DNA of 60,835 bases from Ruminococcus sp. (GCA_017404665.1 JAFRBX010000061.1:1-60835); one strand, 5' to 3'. Positions 51,473 to 60,142 are shown, numbered from the stretch's first letter. The notes: generated by a model from the sequence alone, not told the origin. Numbers and translations: made by a program.

Positions 51473-52972
51473 TCAGTCCTCCAATCGTGAATATGTTTTT
51501 GCTAAGTTTTTGAGCCTCTCGGCTAATTCTTTATTCAGAGCATCGTCCTTGATACGCCATACCCAGTTGCTGCCCAGCGTGGAGGGAACATTGATCCTCG
51601 CCTCGCTGCCCAGACCTAAGATATCCTGCATCTGAATGATCGCGTAATTCGCGATGCTTTTATATGCTGCTTCAATGAATTTCCAGTTGACCTCGTCGCC
51701 GTACTTCATGCCGACGTACTTCGCCATGTACTGATCGCAGTGCTCCTTCTCCCAGCCTTCCGCCAGAGCGTACCAGCCCAAGATGGTATCATTATCGTGG
51801 GTGCCGGTATATACGACGCAGTTCTCGGTATAGTTGTGCGGCAAAAAGTCGTTTTCATCATCGTCGGCAAAGGCGAATTCCAGCACCTTCATGCCCGGAT
51901 AGCCGCTCTCCTTGAGCAGCTCCTTGACGCTGTCGAACAACTCGCCCAAGTCTTCGGCGACGATCTGGATATCGCCCAGCGTCTCGCGCATCACATTGAA
52001 GAATTCGATGCCGGGACCGTCGATCCACTCGCCGTCGATGGCGTTCTCGGCGCCGAAGGGGATAGCGTAGTAGGTATCAAAGGCGCGGAAGTGGTCGATA
52101 CGGGTGATGTCGAACAGCTTGTCAGCAGCGGCGATGCGGCCCATCCACCACTTGAAGCCGGTTTCCTCGAGATAATCCCAGTCGTACAGCGGGTTGCCCC
52201 ACAGCTGACCGGTCTCAGAGAAATAATCGGGCGGACAGCCGGCGACACAGACGGGGTTGAGCTCCTCGTCCAGCCAGAACACCTCCGGATTCGCCCATGT
52301 GTCGGCGGAATCCATCGCGACGTAGATCGGCATATCGCCTAAGATCTTGATGCCGAGACCGTTGACGTAAGCGCGGAACTCCTCCCACTGCTTATAAAAC
52401 TCGAACTGGGTCCATTTCCAGAAGTCGATCTCCTTGCGGAACTTGCGGGTATAGTAGTTGACCGCCTTTTCTTCGCGGGTGCGGATCGCCGCGTCATCCC
52501 ACTCGGGCCACGCCTTGTTGCCGAAATACTTTTTGACCGCCATGTACAGGGCATAGTCCTTGATCCACTTCGAATTCTTTCTCTTAAAGGAGTTAAAGGC
52601 CCGCTGGTCGCCCTCCTTAAACTTTTCGTAAGCGATCTTCAGCACCTCAAAGCGGCTGAAGTAGATCGCGCCGTAGTCGATCTCCTCCGGGTTGTTGCCC
52701 CAGTAGAACTGTTCGATCTGCGCCTTGGTCAACAAGCCTTCCCCGATCAGCGTATCGAGGTCGATCATGTAGGGATTGCCCGCGTAGGTAGAAAAGCTCT
52801 GGTAGGGGCTGTCGCCGTAGCTGGTGGGACCGACCGGCAGGATCTGCCAGATCGACTGACCCGCGGCTTTCAGAAAGTCCGCGAACTTCCTCGCCTCTTT
52901 GCCTATGGTGCCGATTCCGTACGGCGACGGTAAAGAGGTGATGGGCATGAGCACACCGGAAACTCTTGCCAT
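51473..52972 (-). CDS. malQ: 4-alpha-glucanotransferase
   Basis: This 499-residue GH77 enzyme transfers maltodextrin chains. The N-terminal RVSGVLMPITSLPSPYGIG and PSPYQSFST-like block, DMPIYVAMDSADTW, RIDHFRAF (nucleophile region) and THDNDTILGW near residue 395 are conserved. It works with glgP to break down maltodextrins or glycogen. The start at 52972 has AGGAG eight bases upstream; an earlier in-frame ATG has none. It has no signal peptide, so acts in the cytoplasm. Confidence 0.96.
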   Translation of the reverse strand: MARVSGVLMPITSLPSPYGIGTIGKEARKFADFLKAAGQSIWQILPVGPTSYGDSPYQSFSTYAGNPYMIDLDTLIGEGLLTKAQIEQFYWGNNPEEIDYGAIYFSRFEVLKIAYEKFKEGDQRAFNSFKRKNSKWIKDYALYMAVKKYFGNKAWPEWDDAAIRTREEKAVNYYTRKFRKEIDFWKWTQFEFYKQWEEFRAYVNGLGIKILGDMPIYVAMDSADTWANPEVFWLDEELNPVCVAGCPPDYFSETGQLWGNPLYDWDYLEETGFKWWMGRIAAADKLFDITRIDHFRAFDTYYAIPFGAENAIDGEWIDGPGIEFFNVMRETLGDIQIVAEDLGELFDSVKELLKESGYPGMKVLEFAFADDDENDFLPHNYTENCVVYTGTHDNDTILGWYALAEGWEKEHCDQYMAKYVGMKYGDEVNWKFIEAAYKSIANYAIIQMQDILGLGSEARINVPSTLGSNWVWRIKDDALNKELAERLKNLAKTYSRLED

Positions 52973-53365
52973 AATCTCAACTCCTGTCATATTATAATGT
53001 ATCGGTATTGTCTATCTTGCACAGATACACACAGTGCTACCGACCCTATTCTTAAATAGTTTAACATACAGATAACCAAAATACAACCTTTTTTACAAAA
53101 AACCGCGACAAAATCGTAAAGAAAAATCAGCATAACATGTGACGCCGTCCGCCGCGGGTCAAACTGACCTATGGATCACTATTGCAAAACTTCGGAAAGG
53201 GCAGCAAAAGGAGGTATCGGAAAGGCTGACACGGACCGGCAGAAGGTCGGCAGGCGCAGCACATTGTTAACGGAAAACGAAATTCACACAGGGAAAAGCG
53301 TTTATTTCACTCTTTTTTGCCTTGCCTTTGTACAATATGCTGAAAAACAAGGCTTAAATTTTGGC

Positions 53366-53394
53366 TTGCCTGCTGAAGAACTGTATGATACAAT
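53366..53394 (+). promoter_or_regulatory. Predicted promoter of the dockerin-like gene leader
   Basis: TTGCCT (53366-53371), 17-bp spacer, TACAAT (53389-53394). Transcription would start near 53402, 185 nt before the gene. Confidence 0.55.
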
Positions 53395-53517
53395 AGTATG
53401 CGCGAATCCACCCCGTAACTTGAACGGCGTTGGTTTCGATTTTGTCAGTCTGAGCTGTAATAAAAAGCTGAAAGGCAGAACGCTTTTGCAGAGAGATGAA
53501 GCGTATTTCTATGCAAA

Positions 53518-53546
53518 ACAATTTGTAATATTTACAAATTGTTTTT
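53518..53546 (+). terminator. Intrinsic terminator inside the leader
   Basis: ACAATTTGTAA (53518-53528) pairs perfectly with TTACAAATTGT (53532-53542), followed by TTTTGTTG. It lies 40 bp upstream of the dockerin-like start, so it either attenuates that gene or ends a ~140-nt RNA. Upstream, TTTTGCA (about 53486-53492) can pair with TGCAAAA (about 53512-53518), overlapping the first arm. Confidence 0.65.
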
Positions 53547-53586
53547 GTTGGGGCTCAACATTTGCAAACACCAAGGAGGCAAAAGC

Positions 53587-53985
53587 ATGAAAAATCAAAC
53601 AAAAATCTTATCCGTACTGCTGGCGCTGGTAATGGCGCTGGGCGCATTCACCGCCGTACCGCTCGGCGCGTCCGCCGCGGGGGTCGATCCTGCCGTGGCA
53701 GGATCTGAGCAGTATATGAGCTTTGACGACCCCAACGGCAGTGTATATGTCTGGGAAAATGATCCGTCGGGATCACCCGGCGTCCTGTCCGTGATCACTC
53801 ACGTTTATTCCTTCCACCACAATCTCATACTGCCGACATATCTGGTAGATACTGAGCACGATCGTGACGGCGGCGATCGGTTTTACTTCGCCGACGTCGA
53901 TAAGAACGGACTGATCGAGATCATCGACGCGACATGGATCCAGCGCCACGCGGCAGGGATGGAGATCCCCTATACCATCGAATAA
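53587..53985 (+). CDS. Secreted protein with a single dockerin-like repeat
   Basis: This 132-residue protein has a signal peptide (KNQTK, hydrophobic LSVLLALVMALGAF, cleavage near ASAAG, residues 1-32). A ~70-residue middle is of unknown fold. The end reads FADVDKNGLIEIIDATWIQRH, which is the calcium-loop plus helix of a type I dockerin repeat. Normal dockerins carry two such repeats; this one has one. It may bind cohesin weakly or be a remnant; calcium binding is likely. Strong AAGGAGG site. Starch- or fibre-degrading ruminococci carry many such proteins. Confidence 0.7.
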   Translation: MKNQTKILSVLLALVMALGAFTAVPLGASAAGVDPAVAGSEQYMSFDDPNGSVYVWENDPSGSPGVLSVITHVYSFHHNLILPTYLVDTEHDRDGGDRFYFADVDKNGLIEIIDATWIQRHAAGMEIPYTIE

Positions 53986-54071
53986 ACCTGTCATATAATA
54001 TATCCGTTACTAAGAAAGCGTGCGCCTCATGCAGTTGTTCTTAACGGAGTAATTGCTGATGCGGGGCCACT

Positions 54072-54103
54072 GGAAGGCGAAAGCCTTCCGGTTTTTCTTT
54101 TTT
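54072..54103 (+). terminator. Terminator after the dockerin-like gene
   Basis: GGAAGGC (54072-54078), a GAAA loop, GCCTTCC (54083-54089), then TTTTTCTTTTTT. Confidence 0.85.
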
Positions 54104-54112
54104 ATGGCTTTG

Positions 54113-55744
54113 TTATGCGGGAATCGGGATATTGCTCTCTTCAGATGATTCAAGTTCTTCGTGAGTCGGAAAGCCTTCTCCGACCATGATTTTTGCATTT
54201 TCTTGAGGTGTCAGCTGATATTTATAATATATCATTACCGGATTCCCCTCGGTTCGGGAATATTTGGTTGGCTTCTCATAGACATCCACACGGTCAATGA
54301 AGGCGTGGAGCAGCTCTGCTGTCAGCTTCGGCATCTCAACGTATTCCTTTGCTTTAGCGATAAAGTCTTTGATCGCCTGCTGCTGTTTTGAGTAGAGCGT
54401 GAGGTCATTGTTGAGTTCGATCAGTTTCTTCTTTTGTTCTGCCAACTCTTCTTCATAACCCGCGACCATCTCGTCATAGCGTTCAGGGGTGATTCTGCCA
54501 ACCACTCGATCCTCATACAAACAACGGATGATACCGTCGATCTTCTTGATGCGTTCTTCAACGGAAGCCTTTTCCTGTATCGCTCTCCTTGCGATCTTAT
54601 CGGATTCCGATTTGCCTTTCTGCATTGCGATCTCATAGAACTTTTCAGGTTCGGATCTTGCAAACGAGGTGACCTTTCTCAGGTTTTCAAGAACGATCTG
54701 ATCGATCACGCTTTCCCTTATGTTGTGAACGGTACAGTTGTGTTTACCTGTTTGGTAACCGCCGCACTGGAACATATTCTTCTCGGGACTGATGGTCTTA
54801 CCTCTATGAAGATACATTCTCTTTCCGCAGTCACCGCAGTAGAGGTATCCGGCAAATTTATCCATTTCTCCCATCTTGTCAGGACGCTTACGACCGACAA
54901 AATGCTTTTGAACAGTCTCGAACAACATTCTGTCTACTATCGGTTCATGCGTATCCTTGAAGATCAGAACCTTTGTGGACTCGTTCTTCAGCCTTTTCTT
55001 CAGTTTGTTGGATTTGCTGTAGGTCTTGAAGTTCACCGTATCTCCGCAGTAGAACTGATTGCTGAGCATCCTTCTGACGGTTGTGATCGTCCAGCGATAT
55101 GGTTGAGACAGATTCGGATGGCTCGCTTTTGTTCCTGTCAGATGGAATAAGTATACGCCTGGAGCGGTGATTTTCTCTTCCTCAAAGGTAGCGCATATCC
55201 TTCTGATCCCAATGCCGGAAGCGTACATTTCGAAGATCCTTTTTACAATCGGCGCTGTCTGAGGATCGATTATCAGCCATGGGGCTTCCTTCTGATTACC
55301 TTTGTATTCGGGATTCTTTAGATAACCATAAGGCACCGTTGTTCCGACAGGCTCGCCGCGTTCACCTTTAGCTTTCTGCACCGCGCGGATCTTCTTGGAA
55401 GTGTCCGCCGCGTAGAAGTCATTAAAGTAGTTGCGGATGCCGGACATCTCGTTCAGTCCGTTGATGGTATCCACGCCGTCGTTCACGGCGATGAAGCGGA
55501 CGTCGTACTGAGGGAACACCAGCTCCATCATTGCATCGGTCTCGAGGTGGTCACGTCCGAGTCGGGATTGATCCTTGACGATGATCGTGCCGATCTTGCC
55601 TGCCTCCATATCTCGCTTCATCTGAACATACGCGGGACGAGTGTTATCGGTGCCGCTGTAGCCGTCGTCAATGTAGAAGCGGCAGTTATGAAGACCAAGC
55701 TGTTCAGCGTGTTTACTGAGGATGATCTTTTGAGACGAGTTTTG
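54113..55744 (-). pseudogene. Large serine recombinase, 5'-truncated
   Basis: The remaining ~543 codons carry most of a large serine recombinase: DDGYSGTDNTRP and KDQSRLGRDHLETDAMME of the catalytic domain, a recombinase domain (GTTVPYGYLKNPEYKG), a zinc-ribbon with YCGDCGKRMYLH and later Cys, and a coiled-coil end. The first intact ATG is at 55621, but the family alignment continues upstream in frame (QNSSQKIILSKHAEQLG) to a TGA at 55747-55745. The first ~25-30 codons, which hold the catalytic Ser of the YxRLS motif, are absent. It is therefore probably inactive. Its end meets the AT-rich island. Confidence 0.85.
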
Positions 55745-56046
55745 TCAAGGGTATTTTCTGAATTGTTAGTAGTTTTTTATCACGAACTCATTATTTGTCT
55801 GTTTTTTGCTTCCTTAAGCGCATGTTCACAACTTTGTATGCGTTTATTTGTGCGTTTTTCATAATTGAGATAATGTATTTTTTCTGTTTTGTTGCTTTGG
55901 TTTTATGGAAAAAGCGGACGAAACGTGTTACAATAAGTATAATATTCATAATTATTGTAAAATTTTGATTATCAATAGAAACAGGGCAGAACATATAAGA
56001 CGTCAGAATGTATAATCCAACAAGGTGTAGAGAGGAGGAACTATAG
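55745..56046. other. AT-rich junction between recombinase remnant and ABC-3C operon
   Basis: No gene is seen in this 302-bp stretch. Base composition drops sharply from the recombinase to the island. A possible promoter (TACAAT, 55928-55934, and TATAAT, 55938-55943) faces the ABC-3C genes; no good -35 is seen. The sequence ends with a GAGGAGG ribosome site. Confidence 0.5.
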
Positions 56047-57198
56047 TTGACAAAAGCTTTAAACGATGCTACGCTCACAAAAGCAGGAGATACTTTTCAG
56101 CATTTAATCGCATTAAAAGATTGCTTTGATATGGAGAGCGGAGAAACTTTGCAAATTGAAGTAAACGGAGACGTTAGCGTAATTAATAGCAAAGGAGGGC
56201 GTTTCCAGAAGGAAGTGAAACATCACTTCGATAATCAAACTTTGTCAGATCGAAGTATTGATTTTTGGAAAACGTTAGCTAACTGGTATGAAGATTATGA
56301 TAGAATCAAAGATTTTACTTACCTAATTCTATACACTACTGCATGTGTGGAGAAAACATCTTTTGATAATTGGAATAAAAAAACAAAAGAAGAGAAGCTA
56401 GTTATCATCCTTGAAATTGGAAAAGAAAACAAAAAATCAGAAGAGACTTTCAGAAAACAATATAATAGGATTTTTAATGCGAACTACAACAAAGAACGGT
56501 TATTAAATATTCTCGATAGATTTAGAATAGATTTTTCACAAACATCATTGGTTGGGATTTCAAATGATTTTGCAAAGCATATCGGTTACATTCCAACCGA
56601 AAACAGAGATGCTTATATCGGAGCTTTGCTTGGATTAATACAGATAAAAGTAAAAGATCCTCCACACAAATGGGAAGTTACAAGAGAAGAATTTGACGAG
56701 CTACTTCAATCCCAAACGGCTGCATATGCAACCAAAGGAATTGCCCCACTTCCTAATGAATTTGCAAAGACTGATGTTCCTTTAGCGGATATGCCGAGGC
56801 TCAAACAGAAAACGTTTGTTGCCGCTATCCGTGAAATAAAATATGATCAAATGATTCCATCTGCAATTTCAGATTATTGGAAAGCTGACACAACAATCGC
56901 CAAGTATTTTCGAGACAATATTATGTATTTACAAAGTCTTGATTCTTATATAGATAACTTGTCTGAACAAATGAGATATACAAAAGAAAAAAGTGAACTT
57001 GACGCTGAAGGGAAAACAGAAGCAGAACAGATCAAAGCATCAAAACATCTTTACAATGATATTATGCGTTGGGATGCAAAAGATTTTGGCTCAATCGTTC
57101 GTAACCAAGGATATTTTCAAAGAGGTGTCATACATAACATAGTAGATGAATCAGATTTTATTTGGAGAGTAGGTGGAGAAAAAGATGAGCATCAATAA
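56047..57198 (+). CDS. ABC-3C system protein with restriction-endonuclease-like N-terminal domain
   Basis: This 383-residue protein starts at TTG with GAGGAGG eight bases upstream. The N-terminal ~100 residues (AGDTFQHLIALKDCF...LQIEVNGDVSVI...QKEVKHHF...WKTLANW) look like a PD-(D/E)xK nuclease of the Cap4/DUF4297 type: Asp42, Glu56 and Lys58 are in the expected D...ExK order. The C-terminal ~200 residues should be the ABC-3C C-terminal domain that links effector to the ATPase; I recognise it from gene context more than from motifs. In such systems this is the predicted toxic effector. Codon use is AT-rich, unlike the flanking genome. It overlaps the next gene by 14 bp. Confidence 0.75.
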   Translation: MTKALNDATLTKAGDTFQHLIALKDCFDMESGETLQIEVNGDVSVINSKGGRFQKEVKHHFDNQTLSDRSIDFWKTLANWYEDYDRIKDFTYLILYTTACVEKTSFDNWNKKTKEEKLVIILEIGKENKKSEETFRKQYNRIFNANYNKERLLNILDRFRIDFSQTSLVGISNDFAKHIGYIPTENRDAYIGALLGLIQIKVKDPPHKWEVTREEFDELLQSQTAAYATKGIAPLPNEFAKTDVPLADMPRLKQKTFVAAIREIKYDQMIPSAISDYWKADTTIAKYFRDNIMYLQSLDSYIDNLSEQMRYTKEKSELDAEGKTEAEQIKASKHLYNDIMRWDAKDFGSIVRNQGYFQRGVIHNIVDESDFIWRVGGEKDEHQ

Positions 57199-57673
57199 TA
57201 TCAAAATACTATCTTTAAATCCGCATTTCTATTCTTTACTCATTCAAAACTTCTTATCAGGATACGGGAAGCCATGTGACATCAAATTATTATTCATGGC
57301 TATTCCGATTTTGATATATAAAGAATCACGAGAAAAACTTGTTAGAGCCAATAAGAAGAGCCGTATTGAAACATTATTTCAAGATTCTCAAACTATCGAA
57401 GATAGTAAAATATCTGGAAAAACGCGGTTGTCCGGTTATATTGATAGGTATAAAGCATTAATGCCTTATTGCAAAGAAGCGTTAATTATTTTATCCTCTG
57501 AAAGCAAAATAGCCATGCGTAATAAAAAATTAGTTGTTACAAAAAAAGATAAGTATGACAGACACGACGGAATAATAAAAGAGTGGACAAGATGCGCATA
57601 TTATCTTGGAGTCGTTTTCTCAAAGACAACAGAAGATCATTTGTCTTATTATTTAGGAGTTGATGCCGAATGA
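57185..57673 (+). CDS. ABC-3C middle component
   Basis: This 162-residue protein is probably the middle component (MC) of an ABC-three-component system. NPHFYSLLIQNFLSGYG (about 10-26), the LFMAIPILIY helix and the late YYLGVVFSKT block fit the family as I know it, and its place between effector and ATPase fits. The start at 57185 follows GGTGGAG; an upstream GTG is inside the effector gene. It overlaps both neighbours (14 bp and 4 bp), so the three are coupled. Confidence 0.75.
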   Translation: MSINNIKILSLNPHFYSLLIQNFLSGYGKPCDIKLLFMAIPILIYKESREKLVRANKKSRIETLFQDSQTIEDSKISGKTRLSGYIDRYKALMPYCKEALIILSSESKIAMRNKKLVVTKKDKYDRHDGIIKEWTRCAYYLGVVFSKTTEDHLSYYLGVDAE

Positions 57674-58245
57674 AAAGTTACATAAAAGCTATTGTCATTT
57701 TCAACCAAGACGGAGAAAAAAGGACAGTTCCGTTAGAAGCGGGCGTTAATATCATTACCGGAGAATCGAAGACCGGAAAAAGTGCATTGGTTGAGATAAT
57801 CGACTATTGTTTGTGTAGTGCTCGGTGCACGATACCAAAAGGGAAAATAACTGAGTTTTCTTACTTATACTCCCTAATAATGGTAATAGGTGAAAACTCA
57901 TATATAATTGCTCGCTATAATTGGGAGAATGGCGGAAAAATGTATTTTTCAAAAGAACCCATAGACTTTAATCCTGATTGTTTAGAATTAGGTTATTTCT
58001 CAGAGAAGCCGATACTACAATGCAAAGAAGCGAAAAGTGACATCGAATCTGTATTAGGTTTATTAGTAACAAATATGGTTACTGATGCTGACCAAAAGAG
58101 CAAGAAAGCTTCATTGAGAAATATGGTATCTTATATGTTTCAGCATCAAAATCTTATGGCAAGTAAGTTTGCTTTGTTTTATCGGTTCTCTGATTTTTAT
58201 AAAAGAAAGGATATAATAGATCAGTTTCCTGTTTTTGCAGAATGA
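57670..58245 (+). CDS. DUF3732 ABC ATPase, N-terminal part
   Basis: This 191-residue fragment has Walker A GESKTGKS (31-38) in the DUF3732 setting (INIITGESKTGKSALVEIIDYCL-like), then an ATPase N-lobe. Family members continue for about 450 more residues. The reading ends QFPVFAE-stop; the family continues FPVF-x-x-W and then the D/S-QEYY block that begins the next frame. A single missing base at 58241 (TG instead of TGG) explains the break. Alternatives are a sequencing error, or a working pair by ATGA-coupled reinitiation. Confidence 0.8.
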   Translation: MKSYIKAIVIFNQDGEKRTVPLEAGVNIITGESKTGKSALVEIIDYCLCSARCTIPKGKITEFSYLYSLIMVIGENSYIIARYNWENGGKMYFSKEPIDFNPDCLELGYFSEKPILQCKEAKSDIESVLGLLVTNMVTDADQKSKKASLRNMVSYMFQHQNLMASKFALFYRFSDFYKRKDIIDQFPVFAE

Positions 58246-59597
58246 TAAGCCAAGAATACTATAGCGATCTGATTCAGCTAAACAAACTAAAGAGCGATTT
58301 AAAGCAGCTGTATAAGAAACAAAAAGCAAACGAAAAAAGTAATTCTTATATTAGAGATAATTTATTACAGTTATTATCGGATTTTTTTGCCCTGCTTGAT
58401 CAGGAATTTGATGGCAGCGCTTCGGTTCAGGATATGCTAAAAACAGCATCTAATCTACCCGATTTTGATGATTCACAGCTTTTTGGTGAAGCTGGATTAG
58501 CAGAACATTATAGCTCATTACAAGCAGAATTAGAAGAATTAAGGGACAAAGATAGAGAAATTGTAATAAAAATAAAGAATCTAGAACAAACGTCAGATAA
58601 AGGTCACGACTTTCATGAAATGTTGAAGGAGTTGAAAGAAAAAACAGACGCATCAGAAATAACAACCAGCGAATACACTTGTCCTCTTTGCGGACACGAT
58701 TGCCAAAACTTATCTGAAAAAGATTTGGAAATAACTAAGGCATCGGAGTGGCTAGATAATGAATTAGCAATCACTGAGAAATATACTACTGATTTTTCTG
58801 AAGATATCAGAAAACTTAAAGAAGCACACTCGAATACAGAAAAGAGAATCCGAACTGTTTGGAAACAGATTAAAACCATTGAGGAAAAGTTCATTTCGTC
58901 AGAAACTCTTACTTCTAAACGGGCTAAGGTTAATTATGCTAAATCAAAAATTGCCTTGTATGCTGAAATGAACAGTGCCGGCCTTTTTGAAACAGTAGAT
59001 GAAGATATCGAGAGTCTCAAAGAAGAGATATCCAAACTAGACGAAAAGATTAAAGGCTTTGATGTTGAGAAGAAGATGCAAAAAGCGGAAGCATTTTTAT
59101 CAGAAAATATGAATCGCCTTGCATTAACTCTTGATTTTGAAGAAGAGTATAGACCCATTGATTTAAACTTTGGATTAACCGACGGTAGTTTCGATATTTA
59201 TCATCATCAGAATAATCGTGAAAAAATTCATTTATATGAAATGGGAAGCGGAGCAAATTGGGTTTCTTGTCATATTGCATTGTTTTTGAGCTTTCTTCGT
59301 TTCTTTGCAAAACAAGAGAAATCTCCAATGCCTTTAATTCTGTTTTTCGATCAACCCAGTCAGGTGTATTTCCCTCAGGGAGATGAAAATGAAAAAGAGG
59401 TTGCTCAAGCTGATTTAATCGCTGTCAATAAAATGTACACTACCATTTTTTGTGAAATAAAATCAATTGGGGAAGAAACGGGAACTCTCCCTCAAATCAT
59501 TATTGTTGATCATGTCGACGGCAAGAGGTTAGAGTGTAAAAAAGAGTTTGAGAGTTATATCAGATGCAACTGGAGAAACAATACTGGATTGATATAA
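58242..59597 (+). CDS. DUF3732 ABC ATPase, C-terminal part
   Basis: This 451-residue fragment begins MISQEYYSDLIQL, which continues the family right after the break. It has coiled-coil arms (~10-130 and ~170-290) around a CPLCGHDC motif (147-154) like a zinc hook, the ABC signature region EMGSGANWVSCHIALFLSF (333-351), and Walker B LILFFDQPSQVYFP (365-378). Together with the preceding frame it gives a ~640-residue Rad50/SMC-like ATPase, as in DUF3732 proteins. A strong terminator follows. Confidence 0.8.
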   Translation: MISQEYYSDLIQLNKLKSDLKQLYKKQKANEKSNSYIRDNLLQLLSDFFALLDQEFDGSASVQDMLKTASNLPDFDDSQLFGEAGLAEHYSSLQAELEELRDKDREIVIKIKNLEQTSDKGHDFHEMLKELKEKTDASEITTSEYTCPLCGHDCQNLSEKDLEITKASEWLDNELAITEKYTTDFSEDIRKLKEAHSNTEKRIRTVWKQIKTIEEKFISSETLTSKRAKVNYAKSKIALYAEMNSAGLFETVDEDIESLKEEISKLDEKIKGFDVEKKMQKAEAFLSENMNRLALTLDFEEEYRPIDLNFGLTDGSFDIYHHQNNREKIHLYEMGSGANWVSCHIALFLSFLRFFAKQEKSPMPLILFFDQPSQVYFPQGDENEKEVAQADLIAVNKMYTTIFCEIKSIGEETGTLPQIIIVDHVDGKRLECKKEFESYIRCNWRNNTGLI

Positions 59598-59604
59598 GTT
59601 ATAA

Positions 59605-59651
59605 AAAGCCACCAACAAAGTCCTCTTAAGTAGGATTTCGTCGGTGGCTTT
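59605..59651 (+). terminator. Terminator of the ABC-3C operon
   Basis: AAAGCCACC (59605-59613) pairs with GGTGGCTTT (59643-59651) with an inner partial stem. It lies 8 bp after the ATPase stop. Confidence 0.8.
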
Positions 59652-59812
59652 CAAATTGCTGGTCAAATAGTATGGTTTTCTTTTTCGATAAATGTATAGT
59701 TTCCTTTTGGGATTTGTCAAAGGTATTCTCTACCAAATATACTTTTTCCTTTCTTTGAAAAACTTACAAAAGGACAAAAAGCATTTTTGGGGGAGTAATA
59801 TATCTAAAAGTA

Positions 59813-59841
59813 TTGCCAACAATTCTTTTTTGTGGTATCAT
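59813..59841 (+). promoter_or_regulatory. Predicted promoter of the hairpin RNA
   Basis: TTGCCA (59813-59818), 17-bp spacer, TATCAT (59836-59841). Its start site would be at about 59848, the first base of the hairpin below. Confidence 0.5.
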
Positions 59842-59846
59842 TAACT

Positions 59847-60060
59847 TGCGACACAAAATTAAATTAAGTCCATATTCAGAAGTTTGTATTTTTATCCTTG
59901 GTAAAAATGCAGGCTCTTATATCTCATACTTCTGTATATGGATAGAAATTTTGTGTCGCAGCAAAGGGCGATGTCCTTAGCGGAAAAAACAAGAATCGAA
60001 TAGGATATACAAAGCCTTCAGAATCTATCGCTGTCGATAATTCTGAAGGCTTAGTTTTTA
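59847..60060 (+). ncRNA. Candidate noncoding RNA with long 5' hairpin
   Basis: TGCGACACAAAATT (59847-59860) pairs with AATTTTGTGTCGCA (59947-59960), and inside it TCCATATTCAGAAGT (59869-59883) pairs with ACTTCTGTATATGGA (59928-59942, one mismatch). About 50 nt later a strong terminator follows. With the promoter just upstream this forms a ~210-nt unit between the ABC-3C operon and the DUF4143 gene. A MITE carrying a terminator is the other reading. No coding frame is convincing. No Rfam family is recognised. Confidence 0.4.
60012..60060 (+). terminator. Terminator ending the hairpin RNA
   Basis: AAGCCTTCAGAAT (60012-60024) pairs with ATTCTGAAGGCTT (60040-60052), with inner ATCG/CGAT, followed by TTTTTA on the plus strand. 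It is convergent with the DUF4143 gene. Confidence 0.85.
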
Positions 60061-60142
60061 TGATCTGCTTTTAACAGACAAATAGTCAATCGTTTATCCT
60101 TGAAAAAACGATGCATTTGCTTTTGTCGGACAAATAACGGAT

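Larger units (their letters stand above)
52973..53586. other. Leader and gap region before the dockerin-like gene
   Basis: No gene is convincing in this 613-bp gap. A frame of 139 codons at 53171-53590 lacks a ribosome site and runs through the promoter and hairpin below, so it is not accepted. The visible signals are a promoter at 53366-53394 and an attenuator-like hairpin at 53518-53546. An AT-rich stretch at 53040-53120 holds no structure I recognise. Confidence 0.5.

Noticed and set aside
53171-53590. 139-codon frame before the dockerin-like gene
   Set aside because: No ribosome site at its ATG, no known fold, and it overlaps a clear promoter and a perfect terminator hairpin.
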